Positions 51,709-60,685 of a DNA stretch of 64,000 nt are shown piece by piece (positions within the stretch are counted from its first letter, which is position 1; every line of letters starts with the position of its first letter). Where the stretch lies: the NCBI RefSeq assembly GCF_900963305.1, contig NW_021780170.1, positions 1 to 64,000 of the forward strand, in the 5' to 3' direction. Both the position numbers and the translations under genes were made by a program. The notes beneath the pieces were generated by a model. The model had not been told where the DNA came from and did no database searches. It worked only from the letters and a program-made list of their open reading frames with translations. This DNA is from Echeneis naucrates (taxonomy: Eukaryota > Chordata > Actinopteri > Carangiformes > Echeneidae).

Positions 51709-51790
51709 GACGAGGTGGCCGAGTGGTGAAGGCGATGGACTGCTAATCCATTGTGCTCTGCACGCGTGGGTTGGAATCCCATTCTCGTCG
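51709..51790 (+). tRNA. tRNA-Ser (GCT), T loop variant
   Basis: 82 nt with acceptor GACGAGG and CTCGTC, anticodon arm ATGGA-CTGCTAA-TCCAT and a full variable arm. The T loop reads TTGGAAT: the invariant C56 is G, which should weaken both the B box and the tertiary fold. Possibly a young pseudogene. Confidence 0.72.
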
Positions 51791-52220
51791 GTGTTCAGCT
51801 GGCTTTAGTCTGTCTGAGTTGTACCCTGCTGTTGAGCAGATTGAAATGTGGTGATTGCACTTTTTTTTAACAGGAGTCAAACTTTGTTAAGAGTCATGAT
51901 GGTCACTACACTACAGAAACTGCATGCACTCATTCATTTGAAGCGAACGTGAGAGTGTGACGTATCCATCTGTGTCGCGTGGGGCATCAATGAAAGGCAG
52001 GAAATGCCTTTGATCTCCAGTGACGTCACACAGTCTCGTTGTGGAGTTATTAGTTGTTGATTCTGCAAAAATGCGGTGCGGTGAAATGGTCCATAGAAGT
52101 CTAATATCACCGAAACATGTTAACCAGACAGTGTTCAAGGATTTGAGGTTGAAACCACTAAATTCTCATTATTAACTAAAGCTGTGTCTGTTACATGTGT
52201 AACATTTTACATTATGCACA

Positions 52221-52294
52221 AGGCACTGCTGGGATTTGAATCCAGGATCTCCTGTTTACAAGACAGGCGCTTTGACCAGCTAAGCCACAGCACC
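52221..52294 (-). tRNA. tRNA-Thr (TGT)
   Basis: 74 nt with anticodon arm CCTGT-CTTGTAA-ACAGG and acceptor GGTGCTG with CAGTGCC. The T stem has a G-to-A change at its last pair (CTGGA with CCCAG), so activity may be reduced. Confidence 0.82.
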
Positions 52295-52839
52295 ACGCTG
52301 ATGTACATGTATACACAGAGGATCTGGTGATGGAAGTGTAATGTGTATACTGCAGCTGAGGTTGATGGTAAAGTGGTTTGTTTTAATGTAGGAGCAAAAG
52401 TTGAACAATATGGAGACTTTACTTGGGACGGTTGTCATTGGAAGCTTGTTCACATTGTGAAGCTTTTAAATGCAGTTTATTTTACTGAGGACAAAGAAAA
52501 AGACCAATTCACTTGTTGGGCTGCTGGTAAAACAGGGACAGTCTGAGATTGCTTGGACATCCTGACTGCACAAAAGAGAGACATTTCAGGATTCCTGATC
52601 CAACAAACATGTGGCTCCTGGCCCAGTTTGGTTCTTTCTTCTGTCTGCAGAACTCAAAGGTATCTGGCAGGACCATGATTGTCTTTGGAGCTTCATTAAC
52701 AGAGTGCACTCTACTGTGGAGGTCATGAGAAAAAGTGGGAGGAGTCTTTGATCTCTTTGATGTCATTAGAACCTTTGTGACAGACCTTTGTGTTTTCTTC
52801 CTCTACGATACAGACACAAACTGGCAGTACTGATGCTGA

Positions 52840-52900
52840 GCTGCTTAAAGTGTCTGTCTTGTAAACAGGACATTCTGCATTCAAACCCCAGCAGAGCTTC
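52840..52900 (+). pseudogene. Decayed tRNA-Thr-like fragment
   Basis: The sequence gtgtctgtcttgtaaacagg and cattcaaaccccagcag are present. D arm lost. Same relic family as 14210 and 36612, which lie on the other strand. Confidence 0.4.
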
Positions 52901-53150
52901 GCTCTCAGTCAGAGTTGACCTCACCCGAAGTACCCCATAACTCTTGCCAAATGACTTTTTATGACCTGCTTGTTTTGACCTACATTTCCAATATTCTGCC
53001 TCCTCTTTCAACCACACCATGAAATATTGTGAGGTTGAATGCTGCACGCTGACTGCTTGTGTGTCCAAATGGCTTCAAAGACATCTTTTTGCCATTCACT
53101 CCTCCAAACCTTTGGACACAGCTTTGGTGGGTGACACAGGTGTGCTGTAT

Positions 53151-53195
53151 TCAGGCTCCAGTCTCTTGGCGTGGGTTCAAATCCCACCACTGCCA
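53151..53195 (+). pseudogene. tRNA-Leu 3' part
   Basis: The sequence ggctccagtctcttggcgtg and T arm GTGGG-TTCAAAT-CCCAC with tail actgcca are the 3' half of Leu(AAG or TAG), with a shortened variable arm. Confidence 0.58.
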
Positions 53196-53221
53196 GGTCA
53201 TCTCTCTCTCTGCCATTATTT

Positions 53222-53276
53222 AATATATATAATAATATACATTATATTATAATATATATATATATGTATTTACAAT
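53222..53276. repeat. AT-rich simple repeat
   Basis: About 55 bp of ta and at alternation with short interruptions, next to a decayed miR-430c unit. A similar but shorter tract lies at 28110-28130 next to the paralogous unit. Confidence 0.8.
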
Positions 53277-53291
53277 ATATGCATAGAAATA

Positions 53292-53336
53292 CCAGAACGA
53301 AAGACAAAGAATTAATCAGTGTCTCTGATTGGAGTA
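53292..53336 (-). ncRNA. Decayed miR-430c-type unit
   Basis: Only the 5' arm (actccaatcagagacact) is recognisable. A strongly altered A-type unit follows at about 53402-53470. Confidence 0.35.
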
Positions 53337-53540
53337 AATCAATAGATTCTGTAATTGAAGTCATCTAACGTCTAAGAAGACATCAATTCCATGACTTGTT
53401 GTGTTTGGTAGTTAACACAGCACCAAGAAATAACACTATTAAATTCAAAACTCAAGTAAACGTTGAGGTTGCGTAATTAATTGCGACTTTCACTTTGTGG
53501 TGGCAGTTATGGCTCCCACCAAACCTGCTGTTGCCTTTGT

Positions 53541-53601
53541 CAGTCAGCACTGCCTCAACAAGGAGCACTTAGTGAATTCAACAGCCAAGTCAGCGCTCAG
53601 G
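53541..53601 (-). ncRNA. mir430: miR-430 hairpin, subtype A
   Basis: Mature arm at about 53550-53571 (aagtgctccttgttgaggca). The 5' arm gagcgctgacttggctg pairs well. It lies only 15 bp from a tRNA-Ala gene on the same strand. Confidence 0.75.
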
Positions 53602-53616
53602 TAAGCTAAAGTCCTG

Positions 53617-53689
53617 TGGAGAATGTGGGCATCGATCCCACTACCTCTCACATGCTAAGCGAGCGCGCTACCATTTGAGCTAATTCCCC
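53617..53689 (-). tRNA. tRNA-Ala (AGC)
   Basis: 73 nt with acceptor GGGGAAT and ATTCTCC, anticodon loop TTAGCAT and T arm GTGGG-ATCGATG-CCCAC. One D-stem change (tagcgcgctc) breaks a pair, so function is likely but not certain. Confidence 0.8.
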
Positions 53690-53852
53690 TGTACTGGCAT
53701 GCTAGACCCTTTAAAAAGGCTCCTTTAACAACCTCTGAGTTCACCATCAACAGGTTTCAAAGATATTTAGAAATCATTCACAATGTCCTTAAGGCAGATA
53801 TTTAGGATAATTCTAGCTGGAATAGCAGGCTGCAACAGGAAAAGTTCTGCAT

Positions 53853-53900
53853 TTCTCTGTGGCGCAATCAGTCAGCGTGTTCGGCTGTAGCTCAGTGGTA
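53853..53900 (+). pseudogene. Chimeric tRNA relic: Asn head joined to Ala head
   Basis: The Asn 5' half (tctctgtggcgcaatcagtc, gcgtgttcggctgt) runs straight into agctcagtggtagacg, part of an Ala gene. The join falls in the anticodon loop, where the bases tgt-agc could come from either gene. Confidence 0.6.
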
Positions 53901-54069
53901 GACGTTCACCAAAACAAAAGGCCACTCAAGGCAGAACCACTGCTCAGACCAGGCCGTGCTCAGACCACATCTTCAACAAACATGACGAGGTGACAAACAT
54001 GTGGGAGACCTAGAATCCATGATGTGTTCCACCAATAGACTGTAACTGCACGCTAGTGGTCAATTAGAA

Positions 54070-54325
54070 TAATGAACGTGGATAGAAGATAATATAATAC
54101 ATAATTAAAAAACAAAACTCTGTCTTCTGCTCTATAAGACATTACTGGGACAAGATTCCATCGCCTTTGAAATGATTCAGTTGCCTTTGAAGTGACTGTG
54201 ATGTCATTGGCTCCCCATAATTCCATGTAAATACCAGCTGGCAGACAGAGTCACATCACAGTACATGCACAGGAGACAGTGAAGCACACTGACAAACACA
54301 AACATCATGCCAAAGAGGATGAAGA
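54070..54325. repeat. Inverted duplicate of 46398-46660
   Basis: Contains ctccccataattccatgtaa and atcatgccaaagaggatgaa. It flanks the miR-430 region. Confidence 0.75.
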
Positions 54326-54510
54326 TCCCACAAGTTCACAACAAGTGAGCTAAACATAGACATCCTGTCTAGACAAAGTTGTTTTGGTCAGCTTTTGACC
54401 GCCCACACTTTTAAAAGACCAAAATAAAAAAAATAAATAAAAAAAGATGATGTTCAGTTGTGTAATGGTTCATTGGTTACAACCAACATTTTGTAGATCA
54501 GTATCATACC

Positions 54511-54605
54511 ATGGTTGGCTGTGCAGCGTTTGGATGCTCCAATCAGTCCGAGAAGGGTTTCCACATGTTCCCCAAGAACCATGAGGGCTGGCAAAGGAGG
54601 TGTAT
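54511..54605 (+). pseudogene. THAP-like zinc-finger fragment, copy 2
   Basis: An ATG opens MVGCAAFGCSNQSEKGFHMF then PKNHEGW, the beginning of a THAP (C2CH) DNA-binding domain. Two residues present in the copy at 35741 are missing here. A (GT)n tract follows and no further domain is seen. It may come from a THAP gene or a THAP-bearing DNA transposon. Confidence 0.5.
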
Positions 54606-54892
54606 GTGTTTGTGTGTGTGTGTGTGTATACAGATACAAATGCAAATAAAGATAAGTATATGCATCACAAAGGGCCTCTGATATAATATAGAAATTGTCA
54701 ATTAAAACAAAGTATTGATTTAATAATTTTACTCCTGGAGATACTTTCACAGCTGCCAAAGACGTGAGAACAAACTAGCAGACAATTGGTCACCTGCCAA
54801 AATAAAAATATATATAATCACACTGTGCACGTGCAAATAAAGATCAGCATATGCATCACGGTACCACGTTTAGAGAACATATGCTGACGGCT

Positions 54893-54958
54893 GGGGAATT
54901 AGCTCAAATGGTAGAGCGCTCGCTTAGCATGTGAGAGGTAGTGGGATTGATGCCCACT
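54893..54958 (+). pseudogene. tRNA-Ala (AGC), acceptor 3' strand missing
   Basis: All arms from GGGGAAT to the T stem GTGGG-ATTGATG-CCCAC are present. The sequence then switches to agcagctcagagcctctg, so the acceptor cannot form. Confidence 0.68.
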
Positions 54959-55112
54959 GCAGCAGCTCAGAGCCTCTGTGGTTAGATTAAGGTCCAAAGA
55001 AGATGTAGATCAGTGCTACATCTTCATTAAAAAAAAGGCCACTCAAAGCAGAAACACTGCTCAGGCTAAAGACCAGACTGTGTTCAGACCACATCTTCAG
55101 GTAAACTTTAAC

Positions 55113-55162
55113 AGGAGGAGGTGGCGTGGGTTCGCGTGGGTTCAAATCCCATCCTTGTTGGT
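55113..55162 (+). pseudogene. tRNA-Ser (GCT) with large internal deletion
   Basis: The head ggaggaggtggc is fused to gcgtgggttcaaatcccatc and cttgttgg, the T arm and tail. The anticodon and variable arms are deleted. Confidence 0.45.
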
Positions 55163-55437
55163 ACATATTTGCCCATCAAAGTGAGTCCACAATACACAAA
55201 GACTGCCTGATTAGATCGCACATAGGCTCAAAATTTGCATTTCTTCACACGTGTAGCGTGGACAAATACAGGTTGTTTCCATTTTCCAAGGATGGCGTAG
55301 GAACATTTCTACATGTTGATGTCTGTTATATCTATAACATCAGGTGGTTCTGACCACACCAGACGACCAGTCTGTCCACCTCTTGTCTGTAGGCAGACTC
55401 ATCACTGTGCTGGATGAGGCTGATGGAAAAAATGGTC

Positions 55438-55525
55438 TCCTTCGAGCCAGATTTGAACCAGCAACCTAAGGATTTCAATGATGAACCACTACAGTCCTCC
55501 ACTCTACCAATTGAGCTATCTAAGG
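55438..55525 (-). tRNA. tRNA-Tyr (GTA) with intron
   Basis: An 88-nt gene with GTA anticodon, an intron of about 15 nt and T arm GCTGG-TTCAAAT-CTGGC. The acceptor has one mismatch (CCTTAGA with TCGAAGG). Its flank matches the spacer next to the Tyr gene at 22488 in the opposite orientation. Confidence 0.82.
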
Positions 55526-56089
55526 GACAAACCTCTCCGGATTGGTGCTGTGACTTATGTACTGTAACCTACAGACACAGGTTGATGAAGAGTCCTACAT
55601 GAGTGAGTGAAGCTGCTGCTGGCTATCAGGAGGTATTTAGAAGTAAAATGTCCCCTTAAAACAGTAGTAAATAGTAAAAATTTTGCATGGTGATCCACAC
55701 AGAGGAAGGCAGAGAGCATCCTAAAATACTCTGACCGTCCACTTCATACCATCCTAGTGGATCAGAGATCAATAATCAGCCATTGGTGGTTTTTCTGCTG
55801 CTCTTATTTCATTTCTTGTGGTTGTCCTGCAGAGTTGGTTGTCTGACTGTTCTCTGTGTTATTGATACAGTTAAAAAGCTTTGTGAGCTCTTGACGTGTT
55901 TCGTGGCTTCTTTGGTCACATTTGCTCCCTTTGTGTCTGACAGAGATCCTGAACCTTCCCATTGCTGGATGTACTCCTGTGATGAGAACCTGTCAGTGCT
56001 CAGGTTAAGGTAACATTTGTGACAAAAATTCAAACGTTCACAACCCCCACTCCCCAAACATTGATAAAACTTACTGATCTGAACTCACC

Positions 56090-56155
56090 AACACGACCCC
56101 AACTAATAGCACTTACTGCTCTCACAGCACAAGTCTGTGCTTCAGTTGGGGAAAT
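56090..56155 (-). ncRNA. mir430: miR-430 hairpin, subtype B
   Basis: Mature arm at about 56094-56115 (aagtgctattagttggggtc). It matches the plus-arm unit at 32532. Confidence 0.83.
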
Positions 56156-56264
56156 GTTGATGACAAGTTCATGAATTTAGCTGATCTCACAAAATTACTA
56201 AAACTAGATGTCACTAACTAAAACTACTAAAACTGATTGTAACTTTTGTCCAAATTCCAGCCAG

Positions 56265-56327
56265 GACAACCCCAAAGAGAAGCACTTATGGATAAGAATT
56301 CATCAGTGTCTCTGATTGGAGTGATCC
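56265..56327 (-). ncRNA. mir430: miR-430 hairpin, subtype C
   Basis: Mature arm at about 56267-56288 (aagtgcttctctttggggtt). Intact 5' arm. Counterpart of 32364. Confidence 0.86.
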
Positions 56328-56643
56328 GAGTTAGATCTGAAGAAAACATGGTTCCAAGAATTAATGCTGTTTTTGTAAGTTAACACTGAAGGGGAAAAAG
56401 AGAGCAAAGAGAATAGAAGTCACATTCAGCATTTTTTACTGCACATATGATCTCCTCCAAAGAGTCTTTGCAGCCACTTCCTTGTTGTGTCGCAGTTCCA
56501 ATGGACTCCCATTCAGGCTTTTACCCATCTTACATCTTCTACTTTGTTCAGGCAGTTTCAATGGTCTTGGTAATGGAATGTAATAAAGATCACATTTAGT
56601 CAATCAGGAACAATCCTCTTAAATTCATGAGGACCGTTAGCAT

Positions 56644-56712
56644 GACACAGCACCAACAAACAGCATTTACTGCTTTATGTCCATACGTCTGTGTTTCAGT
56701 TCAGGAAATGTT
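56644..56712 (-). ncRNA. mir430: miR-430 hairpin, subtype D (miR-430a-like)
   Basis: Mature arm at about 56648-56669 (aaatgctgtttgttggtgct). Counterpart of 31974, same mature sequence. Confidence 0.77.
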
Positions 56713-56816
56713 GATGACAACGTTTGTTTTATATTCCAACCAAGACTTAGTCTCTAGATAAACATATCTGCATTTGTGTTGTGAGTCATGGCTCCCACCA
56801 AACCTGCTGTCTTTGT

Positions 56817-56877
56817 CAGTCAGCACTGCCCCAACAAGTAGCACTTACTGAATTCAACAGTCAAGTCAGTGCTCAAG
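56817..56877 (-). ncRNA. mir430: miR-430 hairpin, subtype A
   Basis: Mature arm at about 56826-56847 (aagtgctacttgttggggca). Unlike its plus-arm counterpart at 31809 it keeps the full AAGTGCT seed. Confidence 0.84.
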
Positions 56878-56964
56878 TTAAGGTGACTTTCAAACTAATT
56901 CAGATGTTCTTAACCCCCACACCCCAAAAACTGATAAAACTCGTGATTGACTTCTGAAATCACC

Positions 56965-57031
56965 AACACTACCCCAACAAATAGCACTTACTGCTCTCAG
57001 AACACAAGTCTGTGCTTCAGTTGGGGAAATG
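56965..57031 (-). ncRNA. mir430: miR-430 hairpin, subtype B
   Basis: Mature arm at about 56969-56990 (aagtgctatttgttggggta). ccccaact pairs with gttgggg. Best B copy. Confidence 0.86.
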
Positions 57032-57099
57032 CTGATGACAAATTCACTCACTCAGCTGATCTGAAGAAATCTATAAAAACTGGTTTTAATACCATCCAG

Positions 57100-57150
57100 G
57101 ACAACCACATAGAAAAGCATTTATACAAAAGGAAGTTGTCTGTGTAATTG
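57100..57150 (-). ncRNA. mir430: miR-430c-type unit, weak hairpin
   Basis: Seed AAATGCT with tail tttctatgtggttg. It shares the same unusual changes as 31525, which supports the inverted duplication. Confidence 0.5.
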
Positions 57151-57193
57151 AAATGGTCAGTATTGTATTCTAAGAAGATGTTGTTGTCTTTGT

Positions 57194-57254
57194 CAGTCAG
57201 CACTGCTCCAACAAGTAGCACTTACTGAATTCAACAGTCGAGTCAGTGCTCATG
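57194..57254 (-). ncRNA. mir430: miR-430 hairpin, subtype A
   Basis: Mature arm at about 57203-57224 (aagtgctacttgttggagca). Same mature sequence as 43936. Confidence 0.83.
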
Positions 57255-57387
57255 TTAAGGTAACATTTGTGACTTTTAAATTACTTCCTTAACCCTCACC
57301 CCACATCACTGGTAATTCCTGCTGTCCTGGTGATTGAAGAAAAGAAGGAATGGCATTCCTCATCTTTTTTGTCCAATTTCCAACCAG

Positions 57388-57450
57388 GACAACCCCAAAG
57401 AGAAGCACTTATGCACAAAGACTTCATCAGTGTCTCTGATTGGAGTGATC
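57388..57450 (-). ncRNA. mir430: miR-430 hairpin, subtype C
   Basis: Mature arm at about 57390-57411 (aagtgcttctctttggggtt). Full-length, well-paired hairpin. Confidence 0.87.
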
Positions 57451-57716
57451 CGAGTTAGATCTGAAGAAAACATGGCTCCAAGAATTAATGTTGTTTTTGC
57501 CATTTAACAATGAAAGTGGAAAAAGAGAGCAAAGAGAATAGAAACATTCATGGAGAAAATAGTCATCAATGTCTCTCATTGAATTGGCTAAGTCACATTA
57601 AGCTTTAATTCTGACCTAACTCTGGTGATTACTGATTAGGGTAGTGTTGTTTCAATTGATCAGGAGAAATCTGTTCAAAATGGGAATCTTCATCAATTTG
57701 TTGAAATTCTAACCAG

Positions 57717-57778
57717 GACAACCCCAAAGAAAAGCACTTGTGCACAAATAATTCATCAGTGTTTCTGATTGAGGTGAT
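57717..57778 (-). ncRNA. mir430: miR-430 hairpin, subtype C variant
   Basis: Mature arm at about 57719-57740 (aagtgcttttctttggggtt). The 5' arm has small changes (acctcaatcagaaacact) that partly preserve pairing. Confidence 0.75.
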
Positions 57779-57840
57779 CTGAGTTAGATTCTAAGAGTCT
57801 AATGGGAAATGGGTAAAGGAAGGAAAACTTCTGAAATCAC

Positions 57841-57906
57841 CAACATTACCCCAAATAATAGCACTTACTGCTCTCACAACACAAGTCTGTGCTTCAGTTG
57901 GGGAAA
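57841..57906 (-). ncRNA. mir430: miR-430 hairpin, subtype B
   Basis: Mature arm at about 57846-57867 (aagtgctattatttggggta). The 5' arm ccccaactgaagcac is consensus. Confidence 0.8.
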
Positions 57907-57980
57907 TACAAAGGGGAAAGACAACTGATTAACTGATCACAATGAATCAATTTAGCAATGTTTTGTCAAATTCCAACCAG

Positions 57981-58043
57981 GACAACCCCAAAGAGAAGCA
58001 CTTATGCACAAAGTATTCATCAGTGTCTCTGATTGGAGTGATC
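57981..58043 (-). ncRNA. mir430: miR-430 hairpin, subtype C
   Basis: Mature arm at about 57983-58004 (aagtgcttctctttggggtt). Full-length, well-paired hairpin. Confidence 0.87.
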
Positions 58044-58579
58044 CGAGTTAGATCTGAAGAAAACATGGCTCCAAGAATTAATGTGGTTTTTGTGAATTAA
58101 CCCTGAAAGGGGAAAAGAGAGCAAAGAGAATAGAAGTCACATTAACCTCTAATTTTTACCTCACATGATCTCCTCCAAAGAGTCTTTGCAGCCACTTCCT
58201 TGTTGTGTCACCGTTCACCCTAACCCTCCCTTTCAAGCTTTTGCCCATCTTATACCTGAATGAAACCACTCCCACAGCTGCCTGTCTACTTAGTTTGGGC
58301 GGTTTCAATGGTCTTGGTAATGGTTTGTAATGAAGAACACATTTAGTCCATCAGGAACAGACAACGATCCTCTTAAATTCATGAGGTCCGTTAGCATATG
58401 GTGAGAGGACTGTTAACTGCAGTGATTAGTGTTGCTGCAGCTGATCTGAACAAATCTTTTCAAAATGGCCATCTTTGTTGTTGTTTTTATTTCAACCAAA
58501 ACTTCTTTTCTACCAAATGGTTGCATAAACTCTCTGTCCTGATTAATGCTTGGACGGAATGAACAACTTTTGAAATCAC

Positions 58580-58647
58580 CAACTCTGCCCCAACTAATAG
58601 CACTTACTGCTCTGAAAACACAAGTCTTTGCTTCATTTGGGGAAATG
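58580..58647 (-). ncRNA. mir430: miR-430 hairpin, subtype B
   Basis: Mature arm at about 58585-58606 (aagtgctattagttggggca). The 5' arm is ccccaaatgaagcaaaga with two mismatches. Confidence 0.75.
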
Positions 58648-58710
58648 TTGATGACAAATGTATGCTTTTAACTGATCTCAAGAAACATTTCAACCAGAGC
58701 AAGCTCAAAG

Positions 58711-58923
58711 AATTAGTTAGAATTAGAATGCTTTTATTGTCATCATACACGATGTATAACAAACTTTAAAGACAACTCTGTTCTGCAAAATGCATTTATA
58801 AAATAAGAAAGACATAGTAAAAAAAGTTTGAATACATTTACAAAAGGAGCCAGTAAGAATATATGTACAGTTGAGAATTAGCATGACTGCAGAGAACGGT
58901 GGAAATAAATATAATGTCCACTA
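58711..58923 (-). mobile_element. LINE-like 3' fragment, inverted counterpart of 30930
   Basis: About 213 bp matching the insertion at 30930-31149 with a few differences. It splits a miR-430c unit: aagctcaaag lies on one side and agagaagcactgatcc on the other. Confidence 0.6.
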
Positions 58924-59215
58924 AGAGAAGCACTGATCCACATGCCACCTCCAGTTAAAGTAACATTTGGGACTTCAAAAAAATTCTTTAGAGGTCACAA
59001 ACTTTTCCCCTAAGAAGTAGCTATTACTGAATCCAACAGTCAAGGTAAGAAGAAAGAAAGGACACATTGACAGAACCACTGTGCTTCATACCAGGACACA
59101 GCAGCGTGACTCATGAATCTTCATGAATCATGACTTTCAAACTACTTTCTTCACCCCCAACCCCCAAAAACACTGATAAAACTTGCTGTCCTTGTGATTG
59201 ACTTTTGAAATCATC

Positions 59216-59283
59216 AACTCTGCCCCAACAAATATCACGTACTGCTCTCAGAACACAGAGCTGTGCTTCACTTTGGCTAATGT
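59216..59283 (-). ncRNA. mir430: miR-430 subtype B, seed damaged
   Basis: The tail tttgttggggcag and 5' arm are present, but the seed reads ACGTGAT. Likely inactive. Confidence 0.5.
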
Positions 59284-59380
59284 TGGGGATGAATTCGTGC
59301 AGTCAGCTGATTGCATAGAAGAATCTAAATAAATGGCAATCTTTATCTATTTTTCTTTTTTTTGTTGACTATCAAACAAG

Positions 59381-59436
59381 AACAACTCCAAAGTGAAGCA
59401 CTGATGCAGAAAATAATCATCAGTGTCTCTCACTGA
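59381..59436 (-). ncRNA. mir430: miR-430 subtype C, damaged
   Basis: The mature region at about 59383-59404 reads cagtgcttcactttggagtt. One seed base and several tail bases differ. Confidence 0.45.
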
Positions 59437-59707
59437 ATCCACCAAGTCACATAAAGCCTTTGTTTCAGATTAATCTTTGTGCCACCGTTGCAATGGACTC
59501 TCTTTCAGACTTACTTATTTTATTTTACGCACCTGACTTATCTTAAACTAAAATGATGCACCCTGTCCTCCTTCAGCAGAAAGTTTCAATTCCAGCCACA
59601 TCTCACATCACAAGTCTGTGTTTCAGTTCAGGAAATGTTGATGGGAAATTCATGAATTTAGCTGATCTCAAGAAACAAATAAAATATTTTGTCAAAATTC
59701 CAAACAG

Positions 59708-59768
59708 GGCAACCCCAAAGAGAAACACTTTTGCAGAAAGGAATCAAGAGTGTCTCTGACTGGTGTGA
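59708..59768 (-). ncRNA. mir430: miR-430 subtype C, seed variant
   Basis: Hairpin and tail tctctttggggttg are good, but the seed is AAGTGTT instead of AAGTGCT. Counterpart of the damaged unit at 30636. Confidence 0.6.
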
Positions 59769-59813
59769 TCTGAGTTAGAAGACATTGATTCTTTACTTCT
59801 TTATTGTCTTTGT

Positions 59814-59874
59814 CAGTTAACGCTGCCCCAACAAGCAGCACTTCCTGAATTCAAAACTCAAGTCAACACTCAGG
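59814..59874 (-). ncRNA. mir430: miR-430 hairpin, subtype A variant
   Basis: Mature arm at about 59823-59844 (aagtgctgcttgttggggca). Counterpart of 30525, which has AAATGCT. The 5' arm gagtgttgacttgagttttg is partly paired. Confidence 0.68.
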
Positions 59875-60371
59875 TTGGATAATAAATTGTGACTTTCAGA
59901 AAACCTTCTCGAAACGTTTTTCAAGCAGGTTGTTGAATAAATGTGTTGTCCTCCCTCAGCAGGAAGTTTCTGTGGTCTTGGTAACGGTTTGAAGAACAGA
60001 ATGATCAGACAACGATCCTCTTAAATTCATGAGGACCGTTAGCATATGATGAGAGGACTGTTAACTGCAGTGATTAGAGATCAGGGTTGAGTTGTTGCAG
60101 CTGATCCCAAGAAATCTATTTAAAATAGCAGATCATCATAATTTTTGACTGATTTAAATTTTTTAAATTAACTGTTAGTAGAAACTGTGGCACCTTTGGC
60201 ACCTTGACATTTCCTACATAGCTTTTTATCCCTCATTTCAGCATTAAGAAGCAATGCATGGTATAAAAGGTATTCATGTGGGAGACCTAGAATCCATCAT
60301 GTGTTAAACTGAGAACTCAGTCGTCACACTCAACTGATGTTGTATACAGGATCCAGAGGAATGGAGGCAAC

Positions 60372-60446
60372 TGGCAGTGGTGGGATTCAAACCCACGCCT
60401 CCTAAAAGGGTGGAGCCTTAATTCAGCACCTTGGACACTTCAGAAT
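60372..60446 (-). pseudogene. tRNA-Leu (AAG), 5' degenerate
   Basis: T arm GTGGG-TTTGAAT-CCCAC, tail cactgcca and anticodon region gaattaaggctcca are present. The D arm and 5' acceptor no longer match. Confidence 0.58.
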
Positions 60447-60613
60447 GGGAATGACACCCATGTCACATTATGAGAAACCTGGATGCCGTGTCCAAAGGTT
60501 TGGAGGACAGAATGGTAGAAAGATGTCTTTGAAGCCTTTTGGACACACAACCAGTCAGCGTGCCAGTTGAAATATCAGCATGTTAGACAAAACAAGTACT
60601 TCCTGTGCTTGTT

Positions 60614-60685
60614 TAGCAATGCTGGGGATTGCACCAAAGGACTCATACATGGAAAGCACACATTCTACCACTGAGCTACATTCCC
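60614..60685 (-). pseudogene. tRNA-Ala (TGC) relic
   Basis: The acceptor and D arm (ggaatgtagctcagtggtag) are recognisable. The anticodon loop has changed (ctttccatg) and the T arm has several substitutions. Confidence 0.52.

Larger units (their letters stand above)
53400..60130 (-). other. mir430: miR-430 cluster, main minus-strand arm
   Basis: About fourteen seed-bearing miR-430 units and several relics lie here, interrupted at 53.6-55.6 kb by tRNA copies. From 56.0 to 57.3 kb the subtype order (B, C, D, A, B, weak C, A) is the reverse of the plus arm at 31.4-32.6 kb. A stretch of about 1.2 kb with C, B and C units at 57.7-58.5 kb is absent from the plus arm. Transcription should run toward lower coordinates. 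Confidence 0.85.

Noticed and set aside
56100-57030. C/D box snoRNA array
   Set aside because: TGATGAC and CTGA words occur in the B units, but the hairpins and AAGTGCT seeds fit miR-430 far better and the boxes are not flanked by terminal stems.
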